Positions 1 to 9,373 are shown, numbered from the stretch's first letter. The stretch: DNA of 64,000 bases from Novimethylophilus sp036504375 (GCF_036504375.1 NZ_DASXVH010000041.1:1-64000), one strand, 5' to 3'. The notes: a model not told the origin generated them from the sequence alone. Program-made: numbers and translations.

Positions 1-1099
1 CCGCTGCGGCTGCCGAAGATGCGGGTGCGGGCTTTACAGCTGCAGGGGGGCTGGACGGCATTGGAGCTGCAGACGAAGGCGGTGACGGTTGAGCGGCGGT
101 GGCTGGTTTGGCCGGGGCTGCCGGAACTGGTGCTGGTGAGATGGCGGCCGGAGACGATGGTTTTTTGTCGGGGGCAGCTGGCGCAGCAGCGACGGGTGTG
201 TTGTTTTCAGCGGAAGTCTGATCAAGTTTTCCTTCGTCGTGCAGGATAGCGTCTTCGGTTTCCTTGTTCAGCACGATAATGCTGATGCGCCGATTGATCG
301 GATTATATGGGTTGTCCTTATCGAACAGCACGGCGGAGGATAAGCCTACGACGCGCGCCACCTTGTCCTCATCCATGCCGCCGCTAATCAATGCACGGCG
401 CGAAGCATTGGAACGGTCGGCAGAAAGCTCCCAGTTGGTATAGATGCCGGAAAATTTGGAATAAGGCGTGGCATCGGTATGGCCGGATAAACTGATCTTG
501 TTGGGAACGTGATTGATTACCTTGCCAATTTCCTTGAGTATTTCCGATGCATAAGGTTGCATGACGGAGCTGCCGCTGTTGAACATCGGCCGGTTTTCCT
601 TGTCGATGATCTGGATGCGCAAGCCTTCCTTGGTGATTTCCAGCAGCAACTGATCCTTGAATGGCTTGAGCGCTTCGCTGGCGTCAATTGCATTTTCGAG
701 CTCTTTCTTCAGTTCCAGCAGCCGCTGCTTGTCATCCTTGGTAATTTCGCCGACTTCCGCTTTCTTGGGCGCAGGCTGTGTCTCTTTCGGCCGTTCATCC
801 TTATTGGAGCCTTTTTTCGTATCGCCTTCCGAATGGGTGACATCTTTACCGCCACCGATCTTGATCATACTGGTGCTGGCCCCGCCCGGGCCGGAGACCG
901 CGCTGGGGTTATTGAAATAGTCCGAAATTGCCTGTTTCTGCTCCTTGGTGGTGGAACCAAGCAGCCACATGAGCAGGAAAAACGCCATCATTGCGGTTAC
1001 GAAGTCGGCGTAGGCGATTTTCCAGGCGCCGCCATGATGGCCGTGTCCGCCTTTCTTGATCTTCTTGACGATGATGGGCTGGATATTGTCTTCTGCCAT
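1..1099 (-). CDS. motB: Flagellar motor protein MotB (3' end cut off by window edge)
   Basis: MotB is the peptidoglycan-anchored stator subunit that forms the proton channel with MotA. The reading frame starts at the ATG ending at 1099 and runs open off the left edge, giving 366 visible codons. The single membrane helix carries the proton-binding aspartate in YADFVTAMM at residue 32, the same position as in E. coli. A linker and an OmpA-like peptidoglycan-binding domain follow (LSGHTDATP, NRRISIIVL). After the OmpA domain there is an unusual tail of about 80 residues, very rich in Ala, Pro and Ser, that is still open at the edge; ordinary MotB proteins are near 300 residues. It lies 23 bases after motA on the same strand. 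Function is clear; the full length is unknown. Confidence 0.93.
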   Translation of the reverse strand, partial: MAEDNIQPIIVKKIKKGGHGHHGGAWKIAYADFVTAMMAFFLLMWLLGSTTKEQKQAISDYFNNPSAVSGPGGASTSMIKIGGGKDVTHSEGDTKKGSNKDERPKETQPAPKKAEVGEITKDDKQRLLELKKELENAIDASEALKPFKDQLLLEITKEGLRIQIIDKENRPMFNSGSSVMQPYASEILKEIGKVINHVPNKISLSGHTDATPYSKFSGIYTNWELSADRSNASRRALISGGMDEDKVARVVGLSSAVLFDKDNPYNPINRRISIIVLNKETEDAILHDEGKLDQTSAENNTPVAAAPAAPDKKPSSPAAISPAPVPAAPAKPATAAQPSPPSSAAPMPSSPPAAVKPAPASSAAAA

Positions 1100-1122
1100 G
1101 ATGGCGGTTTTTCAGCCTGATA

Positions 1123-1977
1123 TTACTTCTTCTGTTTGACGTGCTCTTCCAGCTCGAGAAAGCCGGGGCGGACATCCGAGAACAAGGCCTTGCGTCCGAA
1201 TTCTACCGCTACTTGCGGCGCATAGCCGTTCAGATAGGCGATGATGCAGGTCTTGATGCAAACGTAGAACTTGCTTTCGTCTTCCAGTTGATGATTCAAC
1301 GAGGAGGCGAGGGGGCCGACGAATCCGTAAGAAAGAAGAATCCCCAGCATGGTGCCGACCAGTGCGGCACCGACCTTATGGCCGAGCTCTTCCGGCGGTC
1401 CGCCAATCGCGCCCATGGTGATAACCACGCCCAGCACTGCCGCGACGATACCGAAAGCCGGCAATGCATCCGAGGCCGATTGAATCGCGGCGATAGGCTT
1501 GTGCGCTTCCTGGTGGTGCGTTTCCAGCTCCAGGTCCATCAGGTTCTCGATTTCAAAGGCATTCATGCTGCCACCCACCATCATGCGAAAATAGTCGCAG
1601 ATGAAATCCAGCACATGATGATCGGCAAGAACGCCTGGATACTTGGCGAAAATCTGGCTTTTTTCAGGCTCCTCGATATCCGCCTCCAGTGCGATCAAGC
1701 CGTCCTTGCGGATCTTGCCGAACAAGGCATACATCAATCCCAGCAATTCCATATAGCGGGTTTTATTATAGGAAGAACCCTTGAAAACCTTGCCTACCCC
1801 GGCAAACGAGCTTTTAATGATGGCGGTCGGGTTGGCGATCAAAAATGCTCCGAATGCGGCACCTCCGATAATGAGCAATTCGACTGGCTGGAACAACGCG
1901 GCAAGATGCCCATGTTCAAGTACGAAGCCCCCGATGATGCTACCCAGAACGAGTAATGCCCCGATAATCAGGCTCAT
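1123..1977 (-). CDS. motA: Flagellar motor stator protein MotA
   Basis: MotA is the inner-membrane stator subunit that couples proton flow to flagellar rotation. The 284-residue product has the family length and four hydrophobic segments: two near the N terminus and two around residues 170-225. The latter contain the conserved prolines in PAFGIVAAVLG and SYGFVGPLAS. The large cytoplasmic loop between them is charged, as expected for contact with FliG. It precedes motB in the same direction, the usual stator operon. No clear sigma-28 promoter was found in the 147 bases upstream, although a 13-base palindrome (GAATCG-C-CGATTC) lies at 2037-2049. Confidence 0.97.
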   Translation of the reverse strand: MSLIIGALLVLGSIIGGFVLEHGHLAALFQPVELLIIGGAAFGAFLIANPTAIIKSSFAGVGKVFKGSSYNKTRYMELLGLMYALFGKIRKDGLIALEADIEEPEKSQIFAKYPGVLADHHVLDFICDYFRMMVGGSMNAFEIENLMDLELETHHQEAHKPIAAIQSASDALPAFGIVAAVLGVVITMGAIGGPPEELGHKVGAALVGTMLGILLSYGFVGPLASSLNHQLEDESKFYVCIKTCIIAYLNGYAPQVAVEFGRKALFSDVRPGFLELEEHVKQKK

Positions 1978-2124
1978 TGACTTACATCCTTGCTTGTTAT
2001 ATTTGTGCGGTTAGAATACCGATGCGATTCTGCTATGAATCGCCGATTCCCGCAATACTTAAGGGTCCATTTATGGCGTGCAGCTTGAAGATCAGGTGTT
2101 ACCCAACCGCAAGGGGAAATAGCT

Positions 2125-3546
2125 TTGTCGCAAACCATCGATGAGTGGGTATCGCAGCTGGCGCCGCTGGAATTGCCAGTATTGCGGACAACCCTGCAGG
2201 CGATAAAAAAATTACAGAATGACCCCGACGTGTCTGCGGCAAGAATTGCTGCGGCCGTGCTGCCTGACCCCATGATGGCGCTGAAATTGATGCGGCTTGC
2301 CAATGCATCCCGGCATGGGGAATTTGCGCAGCGTATCGCCACCGCCGAACACGCGGTGATGATGCTGGGGCTGTCCACCACATTCAGTCGCCTGAGCGAA
2401 ACCGCCGTGCTGGAAGACGTGCTGCCACCACATGCGCAGCATGGATTGTTATGCACAACCGCACGCGCCAGCCATGCAGCCATTCATGCTCGGGCATGGG
2501 CGGTGCAGCGTTTGGATACCAGCATCGAGGAGGTCTATATTGCCGCGGTGCTATACGGTATGGCCGAGATGACGCTTTGGGTCGCGGAACCTGAGCGGAT
2601 GGTTGAACTGGCGAAGACGCAGCGCAAGCTGGATTGGAAACAAGCCGAGCAGAATGCCTTCGGCTTTCCGTTGGTCGAGCTTTCCCGTGCGCTGGCGGAA
2701 CGCTGGAATATGCCACCCCTGGTGACCAGCGCGATGCAGCAGGAAATAACTGACGTGCATGTACGCCCTCGCTGCGTAATGCTGGCGAACCGCCTGATCA
2801 AAAATGCCGAAACGGGCTGGTATGGACCTGCGGTCGCGGCCGATCTCGAAGAAATTGCCGCCGCGCGGCGCCAGGCGCCGGATGAGGTGGCTGCCCAGGT
2901 GCACAGCGCCGCGGCGGATGTGGCGCGGCGTTATATATTTGCCGATGTTGTTCCTGCGGCTACCTGGCTGCCGATGCTGGCCGGCGAATGGCCGGATGAA
3001 GAGCCATCGGTTGTGACAACGGATGATGACCCTTTCCAGGCAGTGATGAAGGAAATGTCCATGCATCTGGATGATGCGCTGAGCTTGCATGATTTGCTGG
3101 TGCTGGTAATGCGCGGCATGCGCGACGGTATCGGCTTGAAGAGGGTGGTATTCGCGCTGCTGACGCAAGATCGTACCGAACTGAAAGCGAAATATACGTT
3201 CGGAGCTGAACAAGAGTCTCCGCTCAAATCGTTCCGTTTCGATATGCGCCAAAAACACTTATTCAGCGCTTTGATGGGCAAACAGCAAGCGATATGGATG
3301 TCGGACGAAAACCGCATCAAATATGCCGCGTATTTGAACGATGAGGTAATGAAGGCAACCACAGGGCACGAATTCTACGCGATGTCTTTGAGCGTCCAGG
3401 GGAAAATGATCGGACTGTTCTATGGCGATCGCGCCGGCACCGGAGAGCGGCTGGATGCTGCAAGTTTCGAAAAATTCAAATTGCTGTGCGCACAGGCGGC
3501 GCAAAGCATGGTGTTGCTGGCTAAACCCAGGTCGGCCAATGCATGA
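2125..3546 (+). CDS. HDOD domain protein
   Basis: A 473-residue cytoplasmic protein. Residues of roughly 15-215 fit an HDOD domain, a degenerate HD-type helical domain common in bacterial signalling proteins that usually lacks phosphodiesterase activity (DPMMALKLMRLANAS, AVMMLGLS, AAVLYGMAEM). The C-terminal third (about 305-465) has a GAF-like pattern ending in a KMIGLFYGDRAG strand, so it may sense a ligand. The start is a TTG preceded by a good AAGGGGAAA ribosome-binding sequence at 2111-2119. Its stop overlaps the start of the next gene (ATGA), so the two are co-translated. The precise signal is unknown. Confidence 0.8.
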   Translation: MSQTIDEWVSQLAPLELPVLRTTLQAIKKLQNDPDVSAARIAAAVLPDPMMALKLMRLANASRHGEFAQRIATAEHAVMMLGLSTTFSRLSETAVLEDVLPPHAQHGLLCTTARASHAAIHARAWAVQRLDTSIEEVYIAAVLYGMAEMTLWVAEPERMVELAKTQRKLDWKQAEQNAFGFPLVELSRALAERWNMPPLVTSAMQQEITDVHVRPRCVMLANRLIKNAETGWYGPAVAADLEEIAAARRQAPDEVAAQVHSAAADVARRYIFADVVPAATWLPMLAGEWPDEEPSVVTTDDDPFQAVMKEMSMHLDDALSLHDLLVLVMRGMRDGIGLKRVVFALLTQDRTELKAKYTFGAEQESPLKSFRFDMRQKHLFSALMGKQQAIWMSDENRIKYAAYLNDEVMKATTGHEFYAMSLSVQGKMIGLFYGDRAGTGERLDAASFEKFKLLCAQAAQSMVLLAKPRSANA

Positions 3547-4331
3547 GCACTTATCGTCTATGGCAGGTGAAGCGCGGCGAACGGATCAGCGGTCCTTTTC
3601 CTGAGCCGCTCATTTGTCAGCAGATATTGATCGGTCGCATCCGGGAAAATGATCTGCTCAGCATAGACGGGCATGCCTGGCATACCTATCGGGATGTCCC
3701 CGAGATCCACGAGGAGATTTCTCGTCTGCTCGATCTCCATGCCGAGTCGCACGATCCCCAATGGCATGAAGAGCGCATCCGTGCCGCACTGCGCCATTTT
3801 GACGAACGCAAAAGACCCGATCGCCGTGATCATGAACGCGCTGCTGAAGCTGCCGCCTGGAAGAGCCGGCGCGAAGGCCATGACCGCAGGGTGGCGCCGG
3901 AAACGGTAGAGCAGCATAGCTATCGGCAGAATGTTGCCGAGGTCGACCACTGGCTGCGCCTGTATCGCCTGCGGTACGGATGGACGGCTGCGGCGCTGCT
4001 GGCTGCCGCCCTGGCGATAGGGCTGGCCTTGCATTTTTTCCAGGTGGCCACACCGATCGACATTGGGTTGCAGGCCGCCAAAACTTGCGGTCAGCCTCCA
4101 GCGCGCGGAGTGGATTGGCATGGCTGCAACAAGTCTGGTTATCTGTTGGCCGGTGCCGATCTGCGGCAAGCCAATTTGACGGGCACCGATTTTTCTGGCG
4201 CCAACCTGTCCTATGCCAACCTTGCGGGTGCGCGGTTAACAGGCGCGGTGTTGCAGGGAGCGATATTGACAGGCACCGCATGGCCGGACGGCCGGGTGTG
4301 CGCAACGGGCTCCGTGAGTCTTTGCCGTTGA
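3543..4331 (+). CDS. GYF-like (DUF4339) / transmembrane / pentapeptide-repeat protein
   Basis: This 262-residue protein joins three parts. Residues of about 3-60 look like a GYF_2/DUF4339 domain (YRLWQVKRGERISGPF, then IRENDLLSIDG). A charged, His- and Arg-rich linker follows. One membrane helix lies near residue 150 (AAALLAAALAIGLALHFF). The C-terminal end has short pentapeptide repeats of the A(N/D)L type (LRQANLTGTDFSGANLSYAN). It overlaps the HDOD gene by four bases. The topology suggests a cytoplasmic GYF domain and a periplasmic pentapeptide stub. Pentapeptide repeats serve many scaffolding roles, so no function is assigned. Confidence 0.72.
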   Translation: MSTYRLWQVKRGERISGPFPEPLICQQILIGRIRENDLLSIDGHAWHTYRDVPEIHEEISRLLDLHAESHDPQWHEERIRAALRHFDERKRPDRRDHERAAEAAAWKSRREGHDRRVAPETVEQHSYRQNVAEVDHWLRLYRLRYGWTAAALLAAALAIGLALHFFQVATPIDIGLQAAKTCGQPPARGVDWHGCNKSGYLLAGADLRQANLTGTDFSGANLSYANLAGARLTGAVLQGAILTGTAWPDGRVCATGSVSLCR

Positions 4332-4354
4332 TTGATCAGTAGCGCACCAGCGCA

Positions 4355-4561
4355 CGATAGGTCAGAACGGGTCTTGCCTTCCGCTGGCACGTCGCACGCA
4401 TCGCCTAGCTTGAGCCGGGCTTTCTCGTTCTTCGGGGTATGGTCGATATTGTCTTTCCCGATGAAATGGGCGTTGCCGGCACCGTCCTTCTTGTATACCC
4501 GCATGGTGCCCTCCAGGCAAATTTGCGCGCTTACATCGCGGAAAGCCAGCGCTTTGGCCAC
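4355..4561 (-). pseudogene. Remnant of a DUF4139-family gene
   Basis: On the minus strand this stretch encodes about 65 residues that strongly resemble an internal part of DUF4139 (mucoidy-inhibitor-A-like) proteins: GTMRVYKKDGAG, then IGKDNIDHTPKNEKARLKLG, then GDACDV. The rest of such a protein, normally several hundred residues, is missing on both sides. Downstream the frame runs into antisense sequence of the pentapeptide gene, and upstream only 38 bases separate it from maf. This is best explained as a deletion remnant. The identification is from remembered family motifs. Confidence 0.6.
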
Positions 4562-4599
4562 TGCTGAGCTTGATTTTGCGTCGGTCTTTCAGATGAAAT

Positions 4600-5175
4600 C
4601 TAGATAACGGCTATACCTTCGTTTTGCAACATGCTTACCAGCGTAATCAGCGGCAACCCGATCAGCGCGTTGGGATCGCCGCCGTGCATCCATTCGATCA
4701 GTGCGATGCCCAATCCCTCGTATTTGGCACTACCGGCGCAGTGGTAGGGTTGTTCCTTGCGCAGGTAGTTCTCGATCTGTTCATCGCTGAGGTTACGGAG
4801 GCGTACTTCGTAGAGGACATCCTCGGCTTGCATATTGCCTGTGGCTGCATTGAACAGGCAGAGCGCGCTGTGGAACCTGACGCTGCGGCCGCGCATCAGG
4901 CGCAGTTGCTTGACGGCGTTGTCGTGCGTCAAGGGTTTTCCCAGCTGCAGTCCGTCCAGGGTGGCGACCTGATCGCAGCCGATGATGAGTGCATCGGGAT
5001 GGCTGACCGCAATTTTGCGTGCTTTTGCCTGGGCCAGGCGCAGGGCGGTTTGTTCCGGTCTCTCTCCCGGCCGGGCGGTTTCATCCACCTCGGGCGAGAT
5101 TACCGCGAAAGGAAGCTGCAGATGTTGCAGCAATTCGTGCCGATAAGGCGAGGATGAGGCAAGAATCAGGTTCAT
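4600..5175 (-). CDS. maf: Maf-like nucleotide pyrophosphatase (YceF type)
   Basis: Maf proteins are house-cleaning nucleoside triphosphate pyrophosphatases; the YceF branch prefers 7-methyl-GTP. The start motif LILASSSPYR, the conserved PEVDE segment, the IIGCDQVA motif and the G-x-P-L loop (QLGKPLTHDNA) are present over about 191 residues, the normal length. The YceF rather than the dTTP-specific YhdE branch is inferred from the CDQVA form. The ATG at 5175 is preferred over an in-frame TTG three codons earlier because the family starts directly at the LILASSS strand. No strong ribosome-binding site is visible. Confidence 0.9.
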   Translation of the reverse strand: MNLILASSSPYRHELLQHLQLPFAVISPEVDETARPGERPEQTALRLAQAKARKIAVSHPDALIIGCDQVATLDGLQLGKPLTHDNAVKQLRLMRGRSVRFHSALCLFNAATGNMQAEDVLYEVRLRNLSDEQIENYLRKEQPYHCAGSAKYEGLGIALIEWMHGGDPNALIGLPLITLVSMLQNEGIAVI

Positions 5176-5222
5176 AGTGCCCAAATGAAAAAGCCGGCAG
5201 CCGCAGGCCTGATCATGATGGT

Positions 5223-7070
5223 TTATTGAATTTCGACCAGCGTTTCATCCGGAGTCACCGAGTCGCCTTTTTGCACATGGATGGCGACGATGATGCCGCT
5301 TTTTGGCGCCTGGATTTCGTTCTCCATTTTCATCGCTTCGATCACCAGTATGCCGTCGCCGGCGTTGACCTTGTCGCCGACCCTGGTCTTGACGTCGACG
5401 ATGGTGCCCGGCATGGCGGTGGTTACGCAGCCCGCATGGGACGGTCGTGGGCGATTGCCGTTGCCGGTCGAGGAGGTGTTCGCCTTTTTCTTTTGTCCAC
5501 CATTGCTGCTACTGCCGCGGGAGACTTCGACTTCGCTCAGCGTTTCGACTATCACTTCTTCGGCGATCCCGTCAACCGAGACATAGAACGGGCGTTGCTC
5601 TTCGCCGGTATGGCCGCTGCCGGTGAGCTTGATATGGAAAGTTTCGCCATGCAAAGTGACGTTGAATTCGCTGGGCGCATAGCGCGTTGCGGCCGCAGAC
5701 GCGGCTTCTTTCTCCAGCAATGGTTCGGGCTTGAGACTGCCGGCGGCACGCTCCTGGAAGAAGGTCTGTGCCAGTTCAGGAAACATCGCATAGGTGAGAA
5801 CGTCTTCTTCATTGCGTGCCAGTGATTCGATTTCCGCGCGCAGCTTGTCCATCTCGTCTTCAAGCAAGTCAGCCGGGCGGCAGGTGATGACCTCACCATT
5901 ATTGGTGGCCAGGCTCTTTACTTCTTCATTCACCTTGCCCGGAGCCTTGCCGTATTGGCCAAGCAGGTAATTCTTGACTTCGTTGGTCACTGATTTATAG
6001 CGCGCACCGGTCAGCACGTTGAGCACCGCCTGGGTGCCGACGATCTGCGAAGTCGGCGTGACCAGCGGCGGAAAGCCGAGGTCTTCCCGTACGCGTGGGA
6101 TTTCATCCAGCACTTCATCCATGCGGTTGAGCGCGCCCTGCTCCTTGAGCTGATTGGAGAGGTTGGAAATCATGCCGCCCGGAACCTGATTGACGAGAAC
6201 GCGAGTATCTACACCGGTAAAGTCGCTTTCGAACTGCCAATATTTTTTGCGGACTTCGCGGAAATAGGCAGCGATTCCCTGCAGCGCGACAAGATCCAGG
6301 CCGGTATCGTATTCGGTGCCGGCAAGCGCTGCGACAATACTTTCAGTGGAAGAGTGGCTGGCACCCTCGCCGAAGGGCGATATGCATGTGTCCAGAATGG
6401 CGGCTCCCGCTTCCACACCCTTGATGAAGGACATTGCCGATAAACCGGAAGTCGCATGGCTGTGCAAGTGGATCGGTAATTTGACGCTGGCGCGAATCGC
6501 CGTCACCAGTTCGGACGTGGCCGACGGTGTGAGCAGGCCCGCCATGTCCTTGATCGCGAGGGTATCGCAACCCATGGCTTCCAGTTCCTTTGCCAAACCA
6601 GCGAAGTAGGGAATGTCGTGGACGGGGCTGGTGGTATAGCTGATGGTGCCTTCGGCATGCTTGCCGGTTTTCTTCACCGCTTCGATGGACACGCGCAAAT
6701 TACGCAGATCGTTCATCGCATCGAAGATACGGAATACGTCCACACCGTTGTCGGCGGATTTCTGCACGAAAGCGCGCACCACATCATCTGAATAGTGGCG
6801 GTAGCCAAGCAGATTCTGACCACGCAGCAGCATCTGGATGCGGCTGTTGGGCAGGGCCTTGCGCAGGCGTTTCAAGCGTTCCCACGGGTCTTCCTTGAGA
6901 TAACGTACGCAAGCGTCGAAGGTGGCGCCACCCCACGCTTCCAGCGACCAGAAACCCACCTTGTCCAATGCCGAGCAAATCGGCAACATGTCGTCGGTAC
7001 GCAGGCGAGTAGCAATCAGGGACTGATGGCCATCACGTAAAATCAGTTCTGAAACAAGAACTTTTGCCAT
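5223..7070 (-). CDS. pycB: Pyruvate carboxylase subunit B / oxaloacetate decarboxylase alpha-like
   Basis: A 615-residue carboxyltransferase subunit with an N-terminal TIM barrel (LILRDGHQSL, with the HLHSHATSGL metal site), a conserved carboxylase domain, a Gly/Ser-rich linker, and a C-terminal biotinyl domain with the attachment lysine in EAMKMEN. Together with the adjacent biotin carboxylase it should form a two-subunit pyruvate carboxylase that makes oxaloacetate. OadA of a decarboxylase is a formal alternative, but no oadB or oadG lies nearby, while a biotin carboxylase gene sits 25 bases upstream in the same direction. Confidence 0.9.
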   Translation of the reverse strand: MAKVLVSELILRDGHQSLIATRLRTDDMLPICSALDKVGFWSLEAWGGATFDACVRYLKEDPWERLKRLRKALPNSRIQMLLRGQNLLGYRHYSDDVVRAFVQKSADNGVDVFRIFDAMNDLRNLRVSIEAVKKTGKHAEGTISYTTSPVHDIPYFAGLAKELEAMGCDTLAIKDMAGLLTPSATSELVTAIRASVKLPIHLHSHATSGLSAMSFIKGVEAGAAILDTCISPFGEGASHSSTESIVAALAGTEYDTGLDLVALQGIAAYFREVRKKYWQFESDFTGVDTRVLVNQVPGGMISNLSNQLKEQGALNRMDEVLDEIPRVREDLGFPPLVTPTSQIVGTQAVLNVLTGARYKSVTNEVKNYLLGQYGKAPGKVNEEVKSLATNNGEVITCRPADLLEDEMDKLRAEIESLARNEEDVLTYAMFPELAQTFFQERAAGSLKPEPLLEKEAASAAATRYAPSEFNVTLHGETFHIKLTGSGHTGEEQRPFYVSVDGIAEEVIVETLSEVEVSRGSSSNGGQKKKANTSSTGNGNRPRPSHAGCVTTAMPGTIVDVKTRVGDKVNAGDGILVIEAMKMENEIQAPKSGIIVAIHVQKGDSVTPDETLVEIQ

Positions 7071-7095
7071 AATCTTAATCTTCTATATAAATCTG

Positions 7096-8514
7096 TTAGA
7101 TGCCTTCATGGGCAGCGATGGCTGCCGAAATTGCCGCCGCCATCAGTTCCGGCGGAAACTCGATCGCATAGTTGATCAATTCGGGGTGCGATTCCACGAA
7201 GCTGGTGTTGAAGCGTCCGGCTCTGAACTCGGGATGCTTCATGATTTCCTGATAATAGGGGATCGTCGTTTTGACGCCATATACCACCATGTCGCTCAAA
7301 GCGCGACGACCACGTTCGACGACGCTAGGCCAATCGAGCGCCCATACCGTGAGCTTGGCACACATGGAGTCGTAATAGGGCGGAATCACGTATCCGGAAT
7401 ACATGGCTGCATCAATCCGCACGCCCGGACCGCCCGGGGCGTAATAGCGGGTAATTTTACCGAAGCTGGGCAGGAAGCCGTTTTTCGGATCTTCCGCGTT
7501 GATACGATATTCCATTGCAAAGCCGCGGAACTGGACGTCTTCCTGTCTATATTGCAATGGCAGGCCGTCGGCTATGCGAATCTGCTCCTGCACGATATCG
7601 ATGCCGGTAATCGTTTCCGTCACCGTGTGCTCGACCTGCAGGCGCGTGTTCATTTCCATGAAGTAGAAATTGTTGTCCTGATCCAGCAAAAATTCGACCG
7701 TGCCGGCATTTTCGTAGCCTACGGCTTTGGCCGCTTTGACGCCCAGATTGCCGATGTATTCGCGTTGTGCCTGGGTCAACTGCGGCGATGGCGCGATTTC
7801 GATCAGCTTCTGGTTGCGGCGCTGGATGGAACAATCGCGTTCATACAGGTGAATTGCATGACCTTGGCTGTCGGCCAATATTTGCACTTCAATATGGCGT
7901 GGGTTGACGACGCATTTTTCCAGGAATACTTCCGGCTTGCCGAAAGCTTTACTGGCCTCGGAAATCACACGCTCGTAATTGGTCAGCAACTCTTTGTCGT
8001 CATTGCAGCGGCGAATGCCGCGACCGCCGCCGCCATTGGTGGCCTTGAGCATAACGGGGTAACCGATTTTGGCGGCCAGTTTGCGCGCTTCCTCGACATC
8101 TTCGAGGTTGCCGTCGCTTCCCGGCACGCAGGGAATGCCCGCGGCAATCATTGCGTTGCGCGCCTGGATCTTGTCGCCCATCTGGGCGATCACGTCAGGG
8201 CCGGGGCCGATGAATTTGACACCGCGTTTGGCGCAAATTTCAGACAACACCGGGTTTTCGGAAAGGAAGCCGTAGCCGGGGTGCAGCGCATCACAGCCCG
8301 CAGCCACGGCAAGGTTGACGATGTTATGGGCATTGAGATAACCCTGCACTGGGTCCGAACCAATGTTATAAGCCTCATCCGCCTTTTTGACGTGCAGGGC
8401 GTGGCGATCCGCGTCGGTATAGATGGCCACCGAAGTAATGCCCATTTCCGAGCAGGCGCGCACGATGCGAACGGCAATTTCGCCGCGATTGGCTACGAGA
8501 ATCTTTTTGATCAT
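7096..8514 (-). CDS. pycA: Biotin carboxylase subunit (pyruvate carboxylase subunit A)
   Basis: A 472-residue ATP-grasp biotin carboxylase. It starts with the signature ILVANRGEIAVRI, has the ATP-binding glycine loop KATNGGGGRGIR, the catalytic EMNTRLQVEHTVTE motif and a C-terminal domain of normal size. It carboxylates the biotin on the partner subunit using bicarbonate and ATP. AccC of acetyl-CoA carboxylase is very similar; the pairing with pycB 25 bases downstream, and the absence of accB, favour pyruvate carboxylase. It is divergent from yceD, with a short shared upstream region. Confidence 0.9.
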   Translation of the reverse strand: MIKKILVANRGEIAVRIVRACSEMGITSVAIYTDADRHALHVKKADEAYNIGSDPVQGYLNAHNIVNLAVAAGCDALHPGYGFLSENPVLSEICAKRGVKFIGPGPDVIAQMGDKIQARNAMIAAGIPCVPGSDGNLEDVEEARKLAAKIGYPVMLKATNGGGGRGIRRCNDDKELLTNYERVISEASKAFGKPEVFLEKCVVNPRHIEVQILADSQGHAIHLYERDCSIQRRNQKLIEIAPSPQLTQAQREYIGNLGVKAAKAVGYENAGTVEFLLDQDNNFYFMEMNTRLQVEHTVTETITGIDIVQEQIRIADGLPLQYRQEDVQFRGFAMEYRINAEDPKNGFLPSFGKITRYYAPGGPGVRIDAAMYSGYVIPPYYDSMCAKLTVWALDWPSVVERGRRALSDMVVYGVKTTIPYYQEIMKHPEFRAGRFNTSFVESHPELINYAIEFPPELMAAAISAAIAAHEGI

Positions 8515-8598
8515 TGTTCAGCGCGCATATTGAATTAGGGTGGTCTGTAAGGCCGATCGATACAAGGCTTTTTGACACTCAAACCTGATAATTATATC

Positions 8599-9141
8599 AT
8601 GCTGGATTCACGACTGAATAGGTTAAGCCTTGTGTCCACGCCGGTGTTGATAAACGCCCTTGAATTTGCCGAGCAATCGCTTGAAATTCATGATAAAATC
8701 CGCGCCTCGAATTTGTCCGGCTTGCGGGATGTGCTGTTTTCCGGTGATAGCGAGATCAAGTATCGGCTTGCGGGAAGGCATGCGGCTCGCGATAAGCCGT
8801 CGTTGCGGCTGGAGATTCGCGGGACGTTGGAGTTGATATGTCAGCGCTGTTTGGGCAGGTTTGCTTATCCGCTGAGCGTTAACAGGTATTTCGAGCTGGT
8901 TGCGGATGAGTCAGCGCTGCCCGAGTCTGATCTGGCTGATGATGAGGTCGATTATCTGGTGATCGACCCAGCAATGGATGTGGTGGGGCTGGTGGAAGAA
9001 GAAGTTCTTCTGGCGCTACCGATGGCTTTGAGGCATGAAGATTATTGTACTGGCAGTGCAAATGTATCGCATGGGCGGAAGCCAAGTCCTTTTCAGGTGC
9101 TGGAAGGGCTGAAAGTCAGCACCAAGAATTTAGAAAATTAG
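8599..9141 (+). CDS. yceD: YceD family protein (DUF177)
   Basis: A 180-residue DUF177/YceD protein. In bacteria this family is almost always encoded directly before rpmF, as here, and has been linked to 23S rRNA accumulation. The conserved cysteine region is LELICQRCLGRFAYPL, followed by an acidic DEVDYLVI stretch. The start is taken at the ATG at 8599 because upstream in-frame residues do not fit the family; an in-frame TTG lies at 8572. The ribosome-binding site is weak. The gap to rpmF is 31 bases. Confidence 0.88.
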   Translation: MLDSRLNRLSLVSTPVLINALEFAEQSLEIHDKIRASNLSGLRDVLFSGDSEIKYRLAGRHAARDKPSLRLEIRGTLELICQRCLGRFAYPLSVNRYFELVADESALPESDLADDEVDYLVIDPAMDVVGLVEEEVLLALPMALRHEDYCTGSANVSHGRKPSPFQVLEGLKVSTKNLEN

Positions 9142-9172
9142 AACTAGATTGATTTTTCGTTAGGAGCAACAA

Positions 9173-9352
9173 ATGGCTGTTCAACAGAACAAGAAGTCCC
9201 CATCCAAGCGTGGCATGCATCGTTCCCACGACTTTCTGACCGCACCGGCGCTGGCCGTCGAGCCGACCACGGGCGAAGTGCATCTGCGCCACCATGTGAG
9301 CGCTTCCGGCTACTATCGTGGCCGCAAGGTGATGCCGGCCAAGGGCGAGTAA
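9173..9352 (+). CDS. rpmF: 50S ribosomal protein L32
   Basis: A 59-residue basic protein beginning MAVQQNKKSPSKRGMHRSHD, the typical L32 start, with the HLRHHVSASGYYRGRKV ending. L32 is a large-subunit protein, usually cotranscribed with yceD and the plsX-fab genes. A TAGGAGC ribosome-binding sequence lies at 9161-9167. This beta-type L32 has no zinc-binding cysteines in the C-terminal half, as is common in Proteobacteria. Confidence 0.97.
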   Translation: MAVQQNKKSPSKRGMHRSHDFLTAPALAVEPTTGEVHLRHHVSASGYYRGRKVMPAKGE

Positions 9353-9373
9353 CAGGTTCCCTTATTTTGCATG

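Noticed and set aside
7108..8538. A 476-codon plus-strand open frame
   Set aside because: It is antisense to the biotin carboxylase gene and has no recognisable features.
8546..8575. TGTAAGG before yceD as a further ECF-type site
   Set aside because: The position of the -10 lacks the CGT core at the right spacing, so only half of the element is present.
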